A DNA stretch of 64,000 nucleotides. Source: Paragordius varius. Its lineage: Eukaryota > Nematomorpha. Below the pieces are notes generated by a model. It worked only from the letters and a program-made list of their open reading frames with translations, made no database searches and was not told the DNA's origin. This document shows, piece by piece, positions 1-11,100 of the stretch. The number at the start of each line of letters is the position of its first letter. Positions within the stretch are counted from its first letter, which is position 1. The position numbers were made by a program, and so were the translations under genes. The stretch covers positions 7,564,001 to 7,628,000 of the forward strand of contig OZ176052.1 in the NCBI GenBank assembly GCA_964247055.1, given 5' to 3'.

Positions 1-17
1 TATACGTGATCAAAATA
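1..17. repeat. Target-site duplication of the first LINE (left copy)
   Basis: The 17 bases TATACGTGATCAAAATA occur here and again at 4045-4061, immediately after the ATT-repeat tail of the LINE. They are therefore read as its target-site duplication. The left copy touches the window edge and may extend further. The duplicated sequence is itself the tip of an older foldback element. Confidence 0.8.
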
Positions 18-297
18 CAAACGAAAAATTCTAAATTCTTATCACTTATAACAATTATTATAATTATCATTGTTATCTATTTATTTTCCAAGTTTATTCT
101 AGCTTTTATCAGTTTTTCTCATTCATTCAAAAAATGCACGAAATTACCTTAGTAAAATATTCCAATTCGAAATTCTTAGGATTCGTATCTTATTTTATTT
201 CATTTTTATTAATTGATATATATTTATATATTTTTTTTTCTTTAATTATTATTATATTTTTGGTTAAAATTTTTGATTCTTTTTTAGATTATTATTA

Positions 298-1004
298 TCT
301 ATATATTTATAAAAATGGAAAATGCTGGCTTTGTGATCTGGTACAGGAAACCGGTAGACCCAATCAAATCCAAATATCAAAAAAATATAATCATTAATAA
401 ATGTCCCGACAAAAGCTTCGCCTTTTTTTGAATTCCCCAGTTCGGGCCCACTTCGTGTGAAAAACGGGTTTTTTTGAAAACAAAAGTCCACAAAAATCGT
501 GTTTTTGAGCCAATATCCCGGGTGTTGGACCATTCAATTTCAAATATGATTTTTGTTTACTTATTTTCGATTGCGCCGAACATAGTCGAGTCACTTTTTT
601 GATTTAGGTCCTCTTTTTACCCGCTCCCCCCGTAAAATGCCATTTTTTTCAAAAAAAAAGTCCACAAAAATATTTTTTTGATTGTATTTTTTTGTCCAAG
701 GTATGAGACTGTAAAAATTCGAGAAGGATTTTTCGTAATGCCTGTTAAAAGGCAAAAATTTTAGTCAGGCGTTTCTTTGATGATAGCTGCTGAGTAAGGA
801 GTATCTATCATATGTATAGCATGTTAAAAGATATATGGATATTAAAACATTATTTATGGTAATCTATATATTTATAAAAATGGAAAATGCTGGCTTTGTG
901 ATCTACAGGAAAAACGGTAGACCCATTCAAATCCAAACTTCGAATTTCCCCCAGAAGTCCGAAGAACTTCCTCGGGCTGCGTAGCAGCACGAGATTCACG
1001 CTAG
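298..1004 (+). mobile_element. Non-autonomous Helitron-like insertion(s) in the LINE 5' region
   Basis: Two 5' ends reading TCTATATATTTATAAAAATG occur at 298 and 863, each preceded by A. A single 3' end CTAG lies at 1001-1004 and is followed by T. Seven bases upstream of CTAG is a GC-rich hairpin (stem CTCGGGCTGC / GCAGCACGAG, loop GTA). TC...hairpin...CTAG between A and T is the Helitron signature. The arrangement suggests one truncated copy (298-862) joined to a short complete copy (863-1004). No Rep/helicase coding is seen. Confidence 0.7.
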
Positions 1005-1117
1005 TTATTATTATATTTTTGGTTAAAATTTTTGATTCTTTTTTAGTTGCTTTACATATTAGTTACTATATATCTTAGTGTTTATTTTCATCTATATTAT
1101 TCTTCTTTATTGTATTT

Positions 1118-1963
1118 TTGTTTTTTATGAGTGTTTTTTGTAAGGCGTGCAGGCCAGACCCGGCCAGTCGCTGCACGGAGGTAGGGGCCAATAGGGATAA
1201 GGAAGGTTGTAGAATGTGTTTTGCCAGTATAAATGTTGGTTCGTTAAAAAGTAAGTTATATGATTTAGTTGAAACTATGAGGGTAAAAAAAGTAAATTTT
1301 TTGTGCATTCAGGAGACCAGATACCGTGGAAATGGTACTAAGACGTTAGAGGGTAATTAAAAAATGTTTTATTCAGGTTCTACGGATGGTTACTGTGGGG
1401 TTGCCATAATAGTGTGCCCAAGATTTTCCAATCAAGTAATTGAGGTTAGACGTGCTGACAGTAGAATCATAAGTGTCGACCTATTGTTAAATAAGAGGGT
1501 TTTTACTATATTTAGCGTTTATGCCCCCCAGATAGGTTTAACCAAACCGGAGAAAGATAAATTTTATGATTTGTTAGACGCAGAAATGACTTCATTAACG
1601 AAAGACAGAGAAATTATATTTTGTGGTGATTTCAACGGGCACGTGGGACAAAATAGGAGAGGTTTTGAGCCTTGGCACGGCGGAAAAGGTTACGGGGTTA
1701 TAAATGAAGAAGGGGCTAGTTTATTAAGATTTGCCCAATCTTATAACTTTGCTATAACAAATACTTTTTTTACGAAAAGGGATAGCCACTTAATTACCTA
1801 CGAAAGTGGAAATAAGAAGTCACAAATTGATTATATTCTAGTGCCACGAAAGTCTTTAAAGTTTGTTTTGGACTGCAAAGTGATACCTAACTTGCAGATT
1901 AGCACACAACACAATTTAATTATGTGTAAATATATGACAGATATACAATGCCAAAAAGCCTAA
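1118..1963 (+). pseudogene. LINE endonuclease domain (first RTE-like element)
   Basis: Endonuclease/exonuclease/phosphatase-type domain that would nick target DNA for target-primed reverse transcription. The hallmarks CIQETRY, VYAPQ, GDFNGHVG and IDYILV appear in the order expected. One in-frame stop at about 1358-1360 splits it into two pieces in the same frame. The adjoining piece begins at 1364. It then loses frame before the reverse transcriptase starts at 2076. Confidence 0.8.
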
Positions 1964-2075
1964 GCTTATAGCGCCGAAGGTAATTAAATGGGATTCTCTA
2001 AGAAACAGTAAAGAAAAATTCGTAGAAACGGTAAGCATACTAGACAGGAACAGTGATCCAGAAAGTTGGTCTCAG

Positions 2076-4000
2076 GTGGCAAAAAAAGGAGAGGCGGGAG
2101 TTAAGGTGTGCGGAACGAAAGATGGCAGAAACCAGGTTTATAGAGAAGCATGGCTGAAAGACGAAAAAATAATTCTGAAATCGCGAGAGAAAAATCAAGC
2201 TTTTAAAATGTGGAGGTTTACCCACCAAGCAGAAGACAAGGAAAAATATAAAAGGATTAATAAGGAACTTAAAAGGCTAGTAAGATTGGTCAAAAAAGAA
2301 AAGATGGCATCATTATATGAAGAGTTAAACAGTAGGCAAGGTTTAAACAAAGTTTTTAAAATTGCTCGACAAAGACACAGAAGAAAGCTGGACTTGCCCC
2401 CTTACGCGACAGCTATTAAAGATAAAAACGGCCAATTACTCGTTGAGGAAGCGAAAATATTGAAAAGGTGGAAAGAATATTTCCAGGACCTTGAATTGGG
2501 CGTCAGTGAAACAAGTTTACCCGAAACACCAGATTATAAATCTGCGCATATTGAAAGTATAACAAAAGAAGAAGTCCAGGCTGGTTTAGAAGAGATGTCA
2601 ATAAATAAGGCTGCAGGTCCAGACGATATTAACATAAACTGTTGGAAAATATTGTCAGAGAAAGGTATTGAATTTTTAGTGGATATTTTTAATAATGTAG
2701 TTACTACAGGTATGATACCAACCGAATGGAAGGAGAGTTTCACTGTTCCCATTTTCAAGGGTAAAGGAGATATTAATGATTGTAATAATTACAGAAGGAT
2801 AAGATTGATGTCGCATACAATGAAGTTATTTGAGAAAGTACTAGAGAAAAGAATAAGAAAAATGCTTAGTATAGAGGGTAATCAATTTGGTTTTATTCCA
2901 GGAAAATCCACCATTGATCCAATTCACGCAGTAAGAAGGCTAATCGAGAAGCATATAGAAATGAAAAAGGAGTTGCATGGTATTTGTATTGATATTGAAA
3001 AGGCATTTGACAGAATACCTCGGAGCACAATATGATGGAGCTTAAGACGGAAAAAGGTCCCTGAAAGTTACATAAAGATCTTAAAAAGCATGTACGAATC
3101 ACACCAAACCAAAATTAAAACACACCAGGGAATATCAGGTCCTATTAAAATAAACGAAGGGGTCTATCAGGGGTCTGCAATCAGCCCGTTATTATTTATA
3201 ATATGCATGGACGAAATTTCAAAAGAAGTAGGGCAACATGATGGCTGGTATTTTCTTTATGCAGACGACCTAATAGTGCTGTCCGACGAGTTGCATGAAT
3301 AAAAGAATTGGTGAGTAAATGGATTGATGTGTTACGACGATGCGGATTAAAAGTTAATAAAAAGAAAACGGAACTGATAAATTTTGGCGGGAAAAAACGA
3401 GAAATAGAATTAGAAGAAGGGTGGGTATTAAAAGGTCAGGAAGAATGCAAATATTTAGGAGCGATATTAGCAGCTGATGGTTCTTTAACACTTGATATTA
3501 ATTTAAGAATTCGAAATAGTTGGGCAAATTATAAAAAGATCTCAAGTGTTTTGTACGACAAAAATATTGACCTAAAAGTAAAGGGTAAGATTTACAGTGC
3601 TGTTGTACAACCAACAATGATGTACAACTCAGAGACATGGGCAATAAAGAAATCAGAAGAGAGGCACTTTGAGGTTACTGAAATGAGAATGCTTAGATTG
3701 ATGTGCAGTGTAACGAGGAATGACAAGGTGAAGAATGTCTACATAAGAGGAAGTACGGAAATCAAATCGGTAACGCAAAAGATGATGGTAAATCGTTTAA
3801 GATGGTTTGGACATGTTGAAAGAAGAGATAAAAATTACATTGGTAAAAAGATTGATGATTATATTGTAAAAGGCAAGATGGGAAAAGGGCGCTCTAAAAC
3901 GCGATGGATAGATACAGTTAAGAGGGACATGGCACAACTGAACCTAAAACGCGAAGACGCTTTAGACAGGGTTCTATGGCGAAATAGTTTACGGATATGA
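2076..4000 (+). pseudogene. LINE reverse transcriptase (first RTE-like element)
   Basis: Reverse transcriptase in three pieces: 2076-3035, 3090-3302 and 3308-4000. The first two share a frame, separated by a TGA. The third is in another frame. Motif A is DIEKAFDR, motif B QGSAISPLLF and motif C YADD. The region after the fingers/palm has the RTE-type terminal segment with RLRWFGHV and TRWIDTVKRDM. The (ATT)n tail follows directly after about 40 bases. Confidence 0.85.
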
Positions 4001-4046
4001 CCGCTCGAAAGAGTGATATCATATAATGTAATTATTATTATTATTA

Positions 4047-5910
4047 TACGTGATCAAAATAAAACCTATATATGATATAAATGATGATTTATATATTTGC
4101 AAATTTTGGCTCAAAAGAAATGGATAGATATAAAATTCAATTTAGTTAATTTAAATTTAGCTCTTTATATTAACAACATTGTTCGACCATTTGCCACAAA
4201 CTATCCTGCTTTGGACATATGAAATCGATCCCATTGGAAAAGTCCTTGATGTTGGGAAGGTGCTTTTTGCAAAAACATTGTTATTAAATAATAATATAAA
4301 ATACCTTGAGTCGGAAATACGATTAACTTCTGATTAAAATAGCTGATCGTTTTTAATAATTTTAAATATTTTAAGGCGAAGGTTCTCAACAAAAAATGTT
4401 AAGGCGCCGCAAAAATATATTGTCTCAAGAACCGTGCAATTTAACTATAAAATTTGCAAATGTATTATAAAATTTAATCAATAATTCAGGGCCATAAAAA
4501 CGCAAGGGCAACAGTCTTAGTAACACTGAAAAATTTGTTAATTGTTTCCTTAGCCATAAACTGTGACTTTAAAAATTATTTTAAAAAAAATAGGGGAGTA
4601 TTCTGAAGGCTTTTATAATTTCACATTTCTTAATTTGAGGAATGCAGCTAAAAATCCATTAAAACATTGTAATAAACATTTTTACAGTATGGTTCGTATT
4701 AAATGCAAAACATTGCAGAACATAATCAATTTTTTGCATATTTTCATTGGGTATGATTGCTTATTCTTTATGTATTGTATTCTTGTTTTCCTAATAATGT
4801 AAATTACTCAATATTTCAGAAATTTTACAACCTTGTGCACCCCGTAAGGGTGGGAGTAATTAAAAGTGGGTAGCAATATATATCTTGTTTTCAGTATCAT
4901 GCTTCACCTAAAAATACAATAAATTATATTACTATGGGTGAAACAACTTTAATCTAAATTCACAGTTTCATTCTGCAAAAGGCTCCGAAATCCGCTTCAG
5001 TATCTCACTGAGCTCTTCATATAAAATTTATACACTACAACTAATACAAAATTAATTTAAAAAATTTGAATTTAACACTTAGATACAACACATTCATTTT
5101 AGTCCTTCGATTCAAATTGGGGTAGTTGGATACCCCAGGTCTGCTTAAAATCAAATACTTTAAAAAGTATGGAAGGAATCGAATCCATGGCAAAATTTTG
5201 CACTTATATAACATTAATAAACCTAAATATATAAAAAATTTTATTCAAAAATATTTGATATTAAATATTTTATGTTAAAACCGAAAGGTAAAAATTTCGT
5301 CAACGTGACATGTGTCAAATGGTAAAACTAAAAAATAATACATAATAAACCGCTTTTTTTATTTCTATCAATGTTAGATGTAATTTATATTAAAATTTAG
5401 CTTTAGTTCTACCCTTGAAATTAAATTAAGACGATATTTTGCGAAAATTTTGTAAAATAAAAATGGCGTCGAATTAGTTTGAGATGGAACTTTTTTTTCA
5501 AAACAAAATTTGATCAAGATATTTTGGCATATTTATATAATTTTTATCAGGATAAAAGCATAAATTTAAATTGGGACCGTTTCCTTCAGTAGCTTTTTAA
5601 AAATCCTAATTTAAATTTAGCCTGGGGTATTTGGATACCCCAATTTGAATCGAAGTGTTAAATAATATAAAAAATCTTAAACATAAATAATTTAAAAATA
5701 AATATTTATTACCCCATAAACTTAGATTTTAACAAATAAAGTAAAACTAAAATTTTGGCGCAGTTTATTTTAATTTTCAGAGTATTTTCTTGTCAATAAA
5801 GGGTTAATTGAGGTTTTTTAAATCTATCTATTCATATAGATTGAGCCAAAATTTGCAAATAATCAATAATTTTTATATCATATGCAAGTTTTATAATTTT
5901 TGATCACGTA
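4047..5910. mobile_element. Foldback/MITE element with TACGTGATC ends
   Basis: The left end (from 4047, and its duplicate at 3) reads TACGTGATCAAAA. The right end at 5898-5910 is the reverse complement. Similarity of the two ends continues inward for about 150-200 bases (shared TTTGCAAATTTTGGCTCAA at 4108 and near 5846), at roughly 75-80% by eye. A TA dinucleotide at each tip would fit a Tc1/mariner-type target duplication. The interior carries a TTAA-flanked MITE but no transposase. The first LINE inserted into its left tip. Confidence 0.6.
5076..5657 (+). mobile_element. TTAA-flanked MITE, copy 1
   Basis: About 580 bp, bounded by TTAA at 5072-5075 and 5658-5661. The left end begins CACTTAGATACAACAC and contains CTTCGATTCAAATTGGGG. 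The right end is CCCCAATTTGAATCGAAGTG, giving inverted termini, each with an internal GGGGTA...TACCCC mini-hairpin. Exact TTAA duplication is the piggyBac superfamily habit. No coding capacity. Confidence 0.8.
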
Positions 5911-7512
5911 TTGTGCAAATAAATTGATTTTTTCCGATTATAACCATATATAGAGAGTAAAAAATTTTTATATTGTCACTTTTTATGCTTTCATGTCTTT
6001 TAGATTGTAGATATCACAACGGTCATATTAAGCTGGGTGTGACTTGAGAAATTTGTTGTAATTTCTTTTATACCCGTTCAGTACCTGAGATGAAGACATA
6101 ATAATGAGCCATTTGAGAAATGAAAAATATTATTAACATTTTAATGTATATATAAACTTTAGAAATTTAATTGACATATTAAACATATATTATTTCTCCA
6201 TATTAGGCACTTTAGGGTTTATCATATCTTTTAAGTTAAAAAGTTAGGGAGCCTTTTTTTAGATACTAATAGTTTAAACAAATTACTTTAGATAATTCAC
6301 ATTAAATGCCACAAGATTATTTTTAAGAAATTTTATCTCAAAAATCTTATTCTTTAGTTTTAATTGTAAATCTTGACCACTTCATTACATTTTGGGATAT
6401 TTTTTCCATAAGCGATTTCTAATATTACATAGACTTTTAGTTCATTATACATTGAAAAGGAGAAAAAAATGCTGAAAAATCCCATCCAAACTTTTAATAT
6501 TTTTAACAAATATTAAACCATATCATACCCATAATATATTTTGCGGTTGTTGACGAAGACTTCTTACTAATTATTAATATAAAATGCACTTTTTCTTAAA
6601 AGTAGATTTTTAAGACATTTAGGTATCATATTAAATAAAAATCAAATAAAATGACTTGGTATTATATTCTAGTATTAATTTAAAGAAAAATCTCAACAGT
6701 ATTAAATGAGTGCATGAAATTAAAAATCTAGTTGTCCCATTTTTTCTCAACATTATTCACAATTCCTTACCCTTTCACATTTTTGTCTTTTTATATCCCA
6801 GAGCTCATTTTTGTAAGTAAACTACAGTTCTGAAAGTTGTTTTTGTTAAATTTCAATTATCAAACACAAATCTTTGTATAAAAAAGATTATATTTTTTAG
6901 AGGTTTTCCAGAATCTAAAATTGAAGCAGCTCCAAAACCCGATTGAAATGAACAGCAGATAAAATTAAAATATATCAATTTAATGGTAAATGGTAGCCTG
7001 AAAGCTTTTTAAGTTAATTATTTATATTTCCTAACCTATCCCTTTTGCCTGTTGCAATAGCGATAAAAAAAATATATAAATAAAATAGGCGGTTAAAAAG
7101 TTTGAAAAAGGGATTTTTCATAATCTTACATTTTTTAAAAAAAAATTGCATAAAGAGAGCATATTCGATTCGCATTAATAGATCAAATACTGATTACTGG
7201 GACTAATACTACCTTAAAAGGTGATGAAGTAATAATTTATCTTAATTTAGCAGTTCCAAACAGAATAATGTTTAAAATGCATATAAAATATCAATTAGGG
7301 TTAGTTTATATTTTTTTTCAAAATGAGTCAAAATAAAAAATGAAATTTTTTTGATGATAACTGACTGCTATATATCTAAGTTCATTTCCCTTTTATGCAA
7401 AGTGATCCCCATTTAAACTCTAAAAGATCTGATTTTATACAAAAATTTAATATCAGAAAATATGGCATTCAAAACATCTATATAAATTATATTAAAATGT
7501 ATTTATTTTATA
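5911..7512. other. No gene recognised
   Basis: AT-rich sequence with only short chance frames on either strand. No splice-compatible conserved block, repeat terminus or RNA gene was seen. Confidence 0.5.
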
Positions 7513-7516
7513 TTAA

Positions 7517-8090
7517 CACTTAGATACAACACATTCACATTAATCCTTCGATTCAAATTGGGGTAGTTAAATACCCCAGGCCTGTCTAAAATTAAATTAT
7601 TTTAAAAATATGGAAGGAATCCAAACCATGGCAAAATTTTGGATTTAAATAACATTAATAAACCGAAATATATAAAAAATTTTAGTGAAAAAAAATAGAT
7701 ATTACTTATTTTAAGATAAAACCGAAAGGTAATAATTTAGTCAAGACATGTGTGCAATGGTAATAAAAAATAATACAAAATATACCGTTCTTTCTATTTT
7801 TATCAATGCTAGATGTAATTTAAATATAAAATTAGCTTTAATTTTACCCTTATTATCAAATAAAGACGATATTTTGCAAAAAATTTGTAATATAATAATG
7901 GCGTCGAAGTAGTTTGACATGGAACTTTCATTCAAAACAAAATTATTTTTAGATATTTTATATTTATATATATATATATATATTAATATAGAAGCATTAA
8001 TTTAGATAGGCACCGTTCCATCCGGTAGTTTTTTAAAAATCCTAACTTAAATTTAGTTCGGGGCATTTAACCCCAATTTGAATCGAAGTG
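7517..8090 (+). mobile_element. TTAA-flanked MITE, copy 2, just upstream of UNG
   Basis: Same family as copy 1: TTAA 7513-7516 and 8091-8094, left end CACTTAGATACAACAC, right end TTTGAATCGAAGTG. The right end lies only 43 bases before the UNG initiator ATG, so this insertion must form or abut the UNG 5' leader and promoter. Confidence 0.8.
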
Positions 8091-8133
8091 TTAATTAAAA
8101 AATAACATCCGACCACATTTTTATATTTGTATC

Positions 8134-11100
8134 ATGCCTCAATCAAAAATTTCTCCCTTTTTGACAAGTAACAACAAGCGAAAAATATTAGGTAAAAACA
8201 TATTTAATTTAGAAACAATTGAAACGAATATTGAAAAAAATAAAATTAGAGCGGAAAATATTAGGGCTTCTAATATGGGAATGCGATTGTCTTGGTTTAA
8301 AGCTTTAAAAAGCCAATTTACACAGGAATATTTTTTAAAAGTAATGTTTTTGATCATATTTAGCTTGAGATGTTTTTAGAAAAGGAAAGACAAAATTTTA
8401 CAATATATCCTCCAAAAAACTCTGTTTTTTCATGGGCTAATATATGTGAATTGGATGAAGTTAAAGTTGTGATAATTGGTCAAGATCCATATCATAATCC
8501 GAAACAGGCACACGGTAATTTAAAAATTTTCAATAATGATAGTTATATTTTTTATTTATAATAATTAAATTATAATAACATCTAGCATATTATATGTCAT
8601 TTCTGATAAGGCTTTAGTTGGCTAAAATATTAAGTCCATAAATACTAGTTGAACAAATATTTATCCAGGTATCCAGCAAAGGGTGTGGCAGGCATGGTTC
8701 CAACCGCCACTGTCCGCACAGGACGACCCTTACCGCCTTCATGCGCTTTTACACGCTTCAGGGCAGGGGGGCGCCACTTATAGAGTAAACATGTAGTATC
8801 ACAGATAAATTTAGAATGATAAATTAAGAGCGATAACAATAGTAATTTTAAATTATATGTAATTTACCCCCTAATTAAGTATTTAAGGTCACAGACAAGA
8901 CTGTCCCCCACCGGGTCCGCCCTTTTCGCAGATAGTTTCTGAAGCCGGCGTTCGCGTCGACGTTGCCGTTTAGCGTAGTGTATCATCTCCTCTTCCTTTA
9001 ACAACTCTCTCTTAGTCTGGGCACATTTTTCTTCCAACCTCCGTTCAGCACTAGTGTTACAAAGTCCGACTCCGCAAGGCCCACACGTTGCAGGAAAACA
9101 CACATGCGCCCAAGCCACGTTTTTTTATACTTCCAATAAATTGGGCGGCCATTCAGTTTCCATTCCAGTGCCGCCTTAAGAGGGACTCATTTCGTTATGG
9201 CGTAGTTGGTGGGCTACCACATTCAGACTTGACAATGGTATTTCCAGCACCAAAGGCAAAGTATCGGTTTTTAGATGAAGCTTACAAGTGGCTAGTTGGT
9301 ACCGTGTTTTCCTGAAGTAAATGTCGCCTGTGATGACTCTTAGCGATTTATTTACAAATACCTGAGCCTTGCCTAAGCCTTGCGGGTATGTTTGACAGAA
9401 TTTGGCCACACCGACAAACCATATAGAATTCTAGGGAGGATTAGACTTTTAAATATTTTCAACTTCAGCCTTTGACCAACCTCCTTCGAACGCCATAAAC
9501 AATGTAATCCGTCGAAGATAAGCTTTGCGGAATGAAGTCTGAGTAGAGGTAAGTTAAGAGCGCATCCGTTTTTGTCCACCATAACTTCCAGGTATCGAAA
9601 GGACTCCACAACCTTCAGCTCCCCTCCCAGTTTTGAACATCCTCGCATCAGACTCACCTATTATCATCACTTTTGACTTTTCATAATTAATATTTAGGCC
9701 AATATAGGCGTCAATTCAGATTCCAGCTGATCTAGGGCCTGCACCAGGCTCTGCTCCATATCCGTTAAGATGCAAAGGTCGTCTGCATAGCAGAGCACCT
9801 GAAAAAAGACGTTGGGAAAGCTCGTGTATAACTTCCGTACTATTGAGTCCATAGCTAAGTTAAAGAGTTTTGGGGACAGAGAACATCCTTGTTTCAGGCC
9901 TCGTTCTGAATAGATGTAGTCCGAACGGGTCGTTTCAACTGCCACCCGACTGCGCGTACGGATTATCAAGTGAAGTATAAAGTTCTTGAAGTTTTCCCCC
10001 ATATCAACCCTCTTCAGCAAGCGCCATGCTTCCTATCCAGTTTATCGAATGCCTTGGCTATATCCACAAATCCCAAGTATAGCGGGTCCTTATGCCGCCT
10101 GCTTTTCTCGATGAAAATTACCAAAGAACAGAATAAATCCATCGTTCCCCTTCCCCGCCTAAAACCACAGATTGCGTGATGGAGTTCATTATCAAAAGAC
10201 TGCAGTCTAGACAGGGCAATGTTGGCCAAAACCTTGTACACTGTATTCACTAGGGCTATACCCCTGTAATCATTAGGAGTGCCTGGATTATCTTGTTTTG
10301 CAATGTTAATTATCTCGCATGTGCCGCCTTAAGCGGACTCATTTCGTTATGGCGTAGCTGGTGGGCTACCACATTCAGACTTGACAATGGTATTCCCAGC
10401 ACTAAAGACACTTTATCTTAATGTTAACGATGATATTAGCCTATCCCACCCATTGATGCTGTGACATTTAGCGCTGAGAACCTGTAAATTTATCACTTCA
10501 AGATGGACGGACGTCTTATATCTATAGGAAATTTAAAAGATTCTATTTTACTACAGTTATTGTCGCCTAAATTTATAAAGAGTATATTCATGGTAATGCT
10601 ATAAATCAACGCTCGCTTACCTCATTACTCGCTAGATAATTGGCAACTCATCGTGACGTTTCAAGGATTTTATAAAAGCAATTTGCAACGCTATAGATAA
10701 ATGTAGCATGGATGTGGAAAGCGCATTTGCCAAACCTATAAATCAAAATTGAATGCCTGTAATTTTGCAACTCAGCGTGAACTAACGCGAAATAGGGATT
10801 TACTGTTGATAAGGTTATATGTTGATGCGGGAAGAAATGATCAAAGTTTTTATTACCCGGCTGTTATCAGATCCAGATATATTTCATTTATTGTACAATT
10901 TAATTTTATTATCTCGTTTATATATCCATATGTCTACCCCGCATCTTTTAAAATTTGGCTCTTGGAACGTCCCTGGAATTCAGAACAAATTGGCGGAGGT
11001 GAGGACGATTTGCACAAATAACTCCCTCCAGCTTCTTTGTCTTCAGGAAGCCCGTTGCGCCTTCAATGGTCGCCAAAAATTTGGCCAACGCTTCACCCTT

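Larger units (their letters stand above)
18..4044 (+). mobile_element. RTE-like LINE, degenerate, with endonuclease and reverse transcriptase
   Basis: Non-LTR retrotransposon in forward orientation, ending in an (ATT)n tail and flanked by 17-bp target duplications. Roughly 1118-1963 encodes an apurinic/apyrimidinic-type endonuclease (IQETRY, FSVYAPQ, FCGDFNGHVG, SQIDYILV). From 2076 to 4000 lies the reverse transcriptase with CIDIEKAFDRIP (motif A), QGSAISPLLF, and the catalytic FLYADDL. The C-terminal tail contains NRLRWFGHVERRD and a KTRWID motif, as in RTE-type elements often annotated 'craniofacial development protein 2-like'. The coding frame carries in-frame stops near 1360 and 3035 and frame changes between 1963 and 2076 and near 3302, so it is dead. 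The 5' region has a tandem duplication (units near 247-287 and 1005-1046) split by a Helitron. Confidence 0.85.

Noticed and set aside
134-594. Hydrophobic and overlapping short frames at the window start
   Set aside because: They fall in LINE 5' repeats and Helitron sequence and have no domain.
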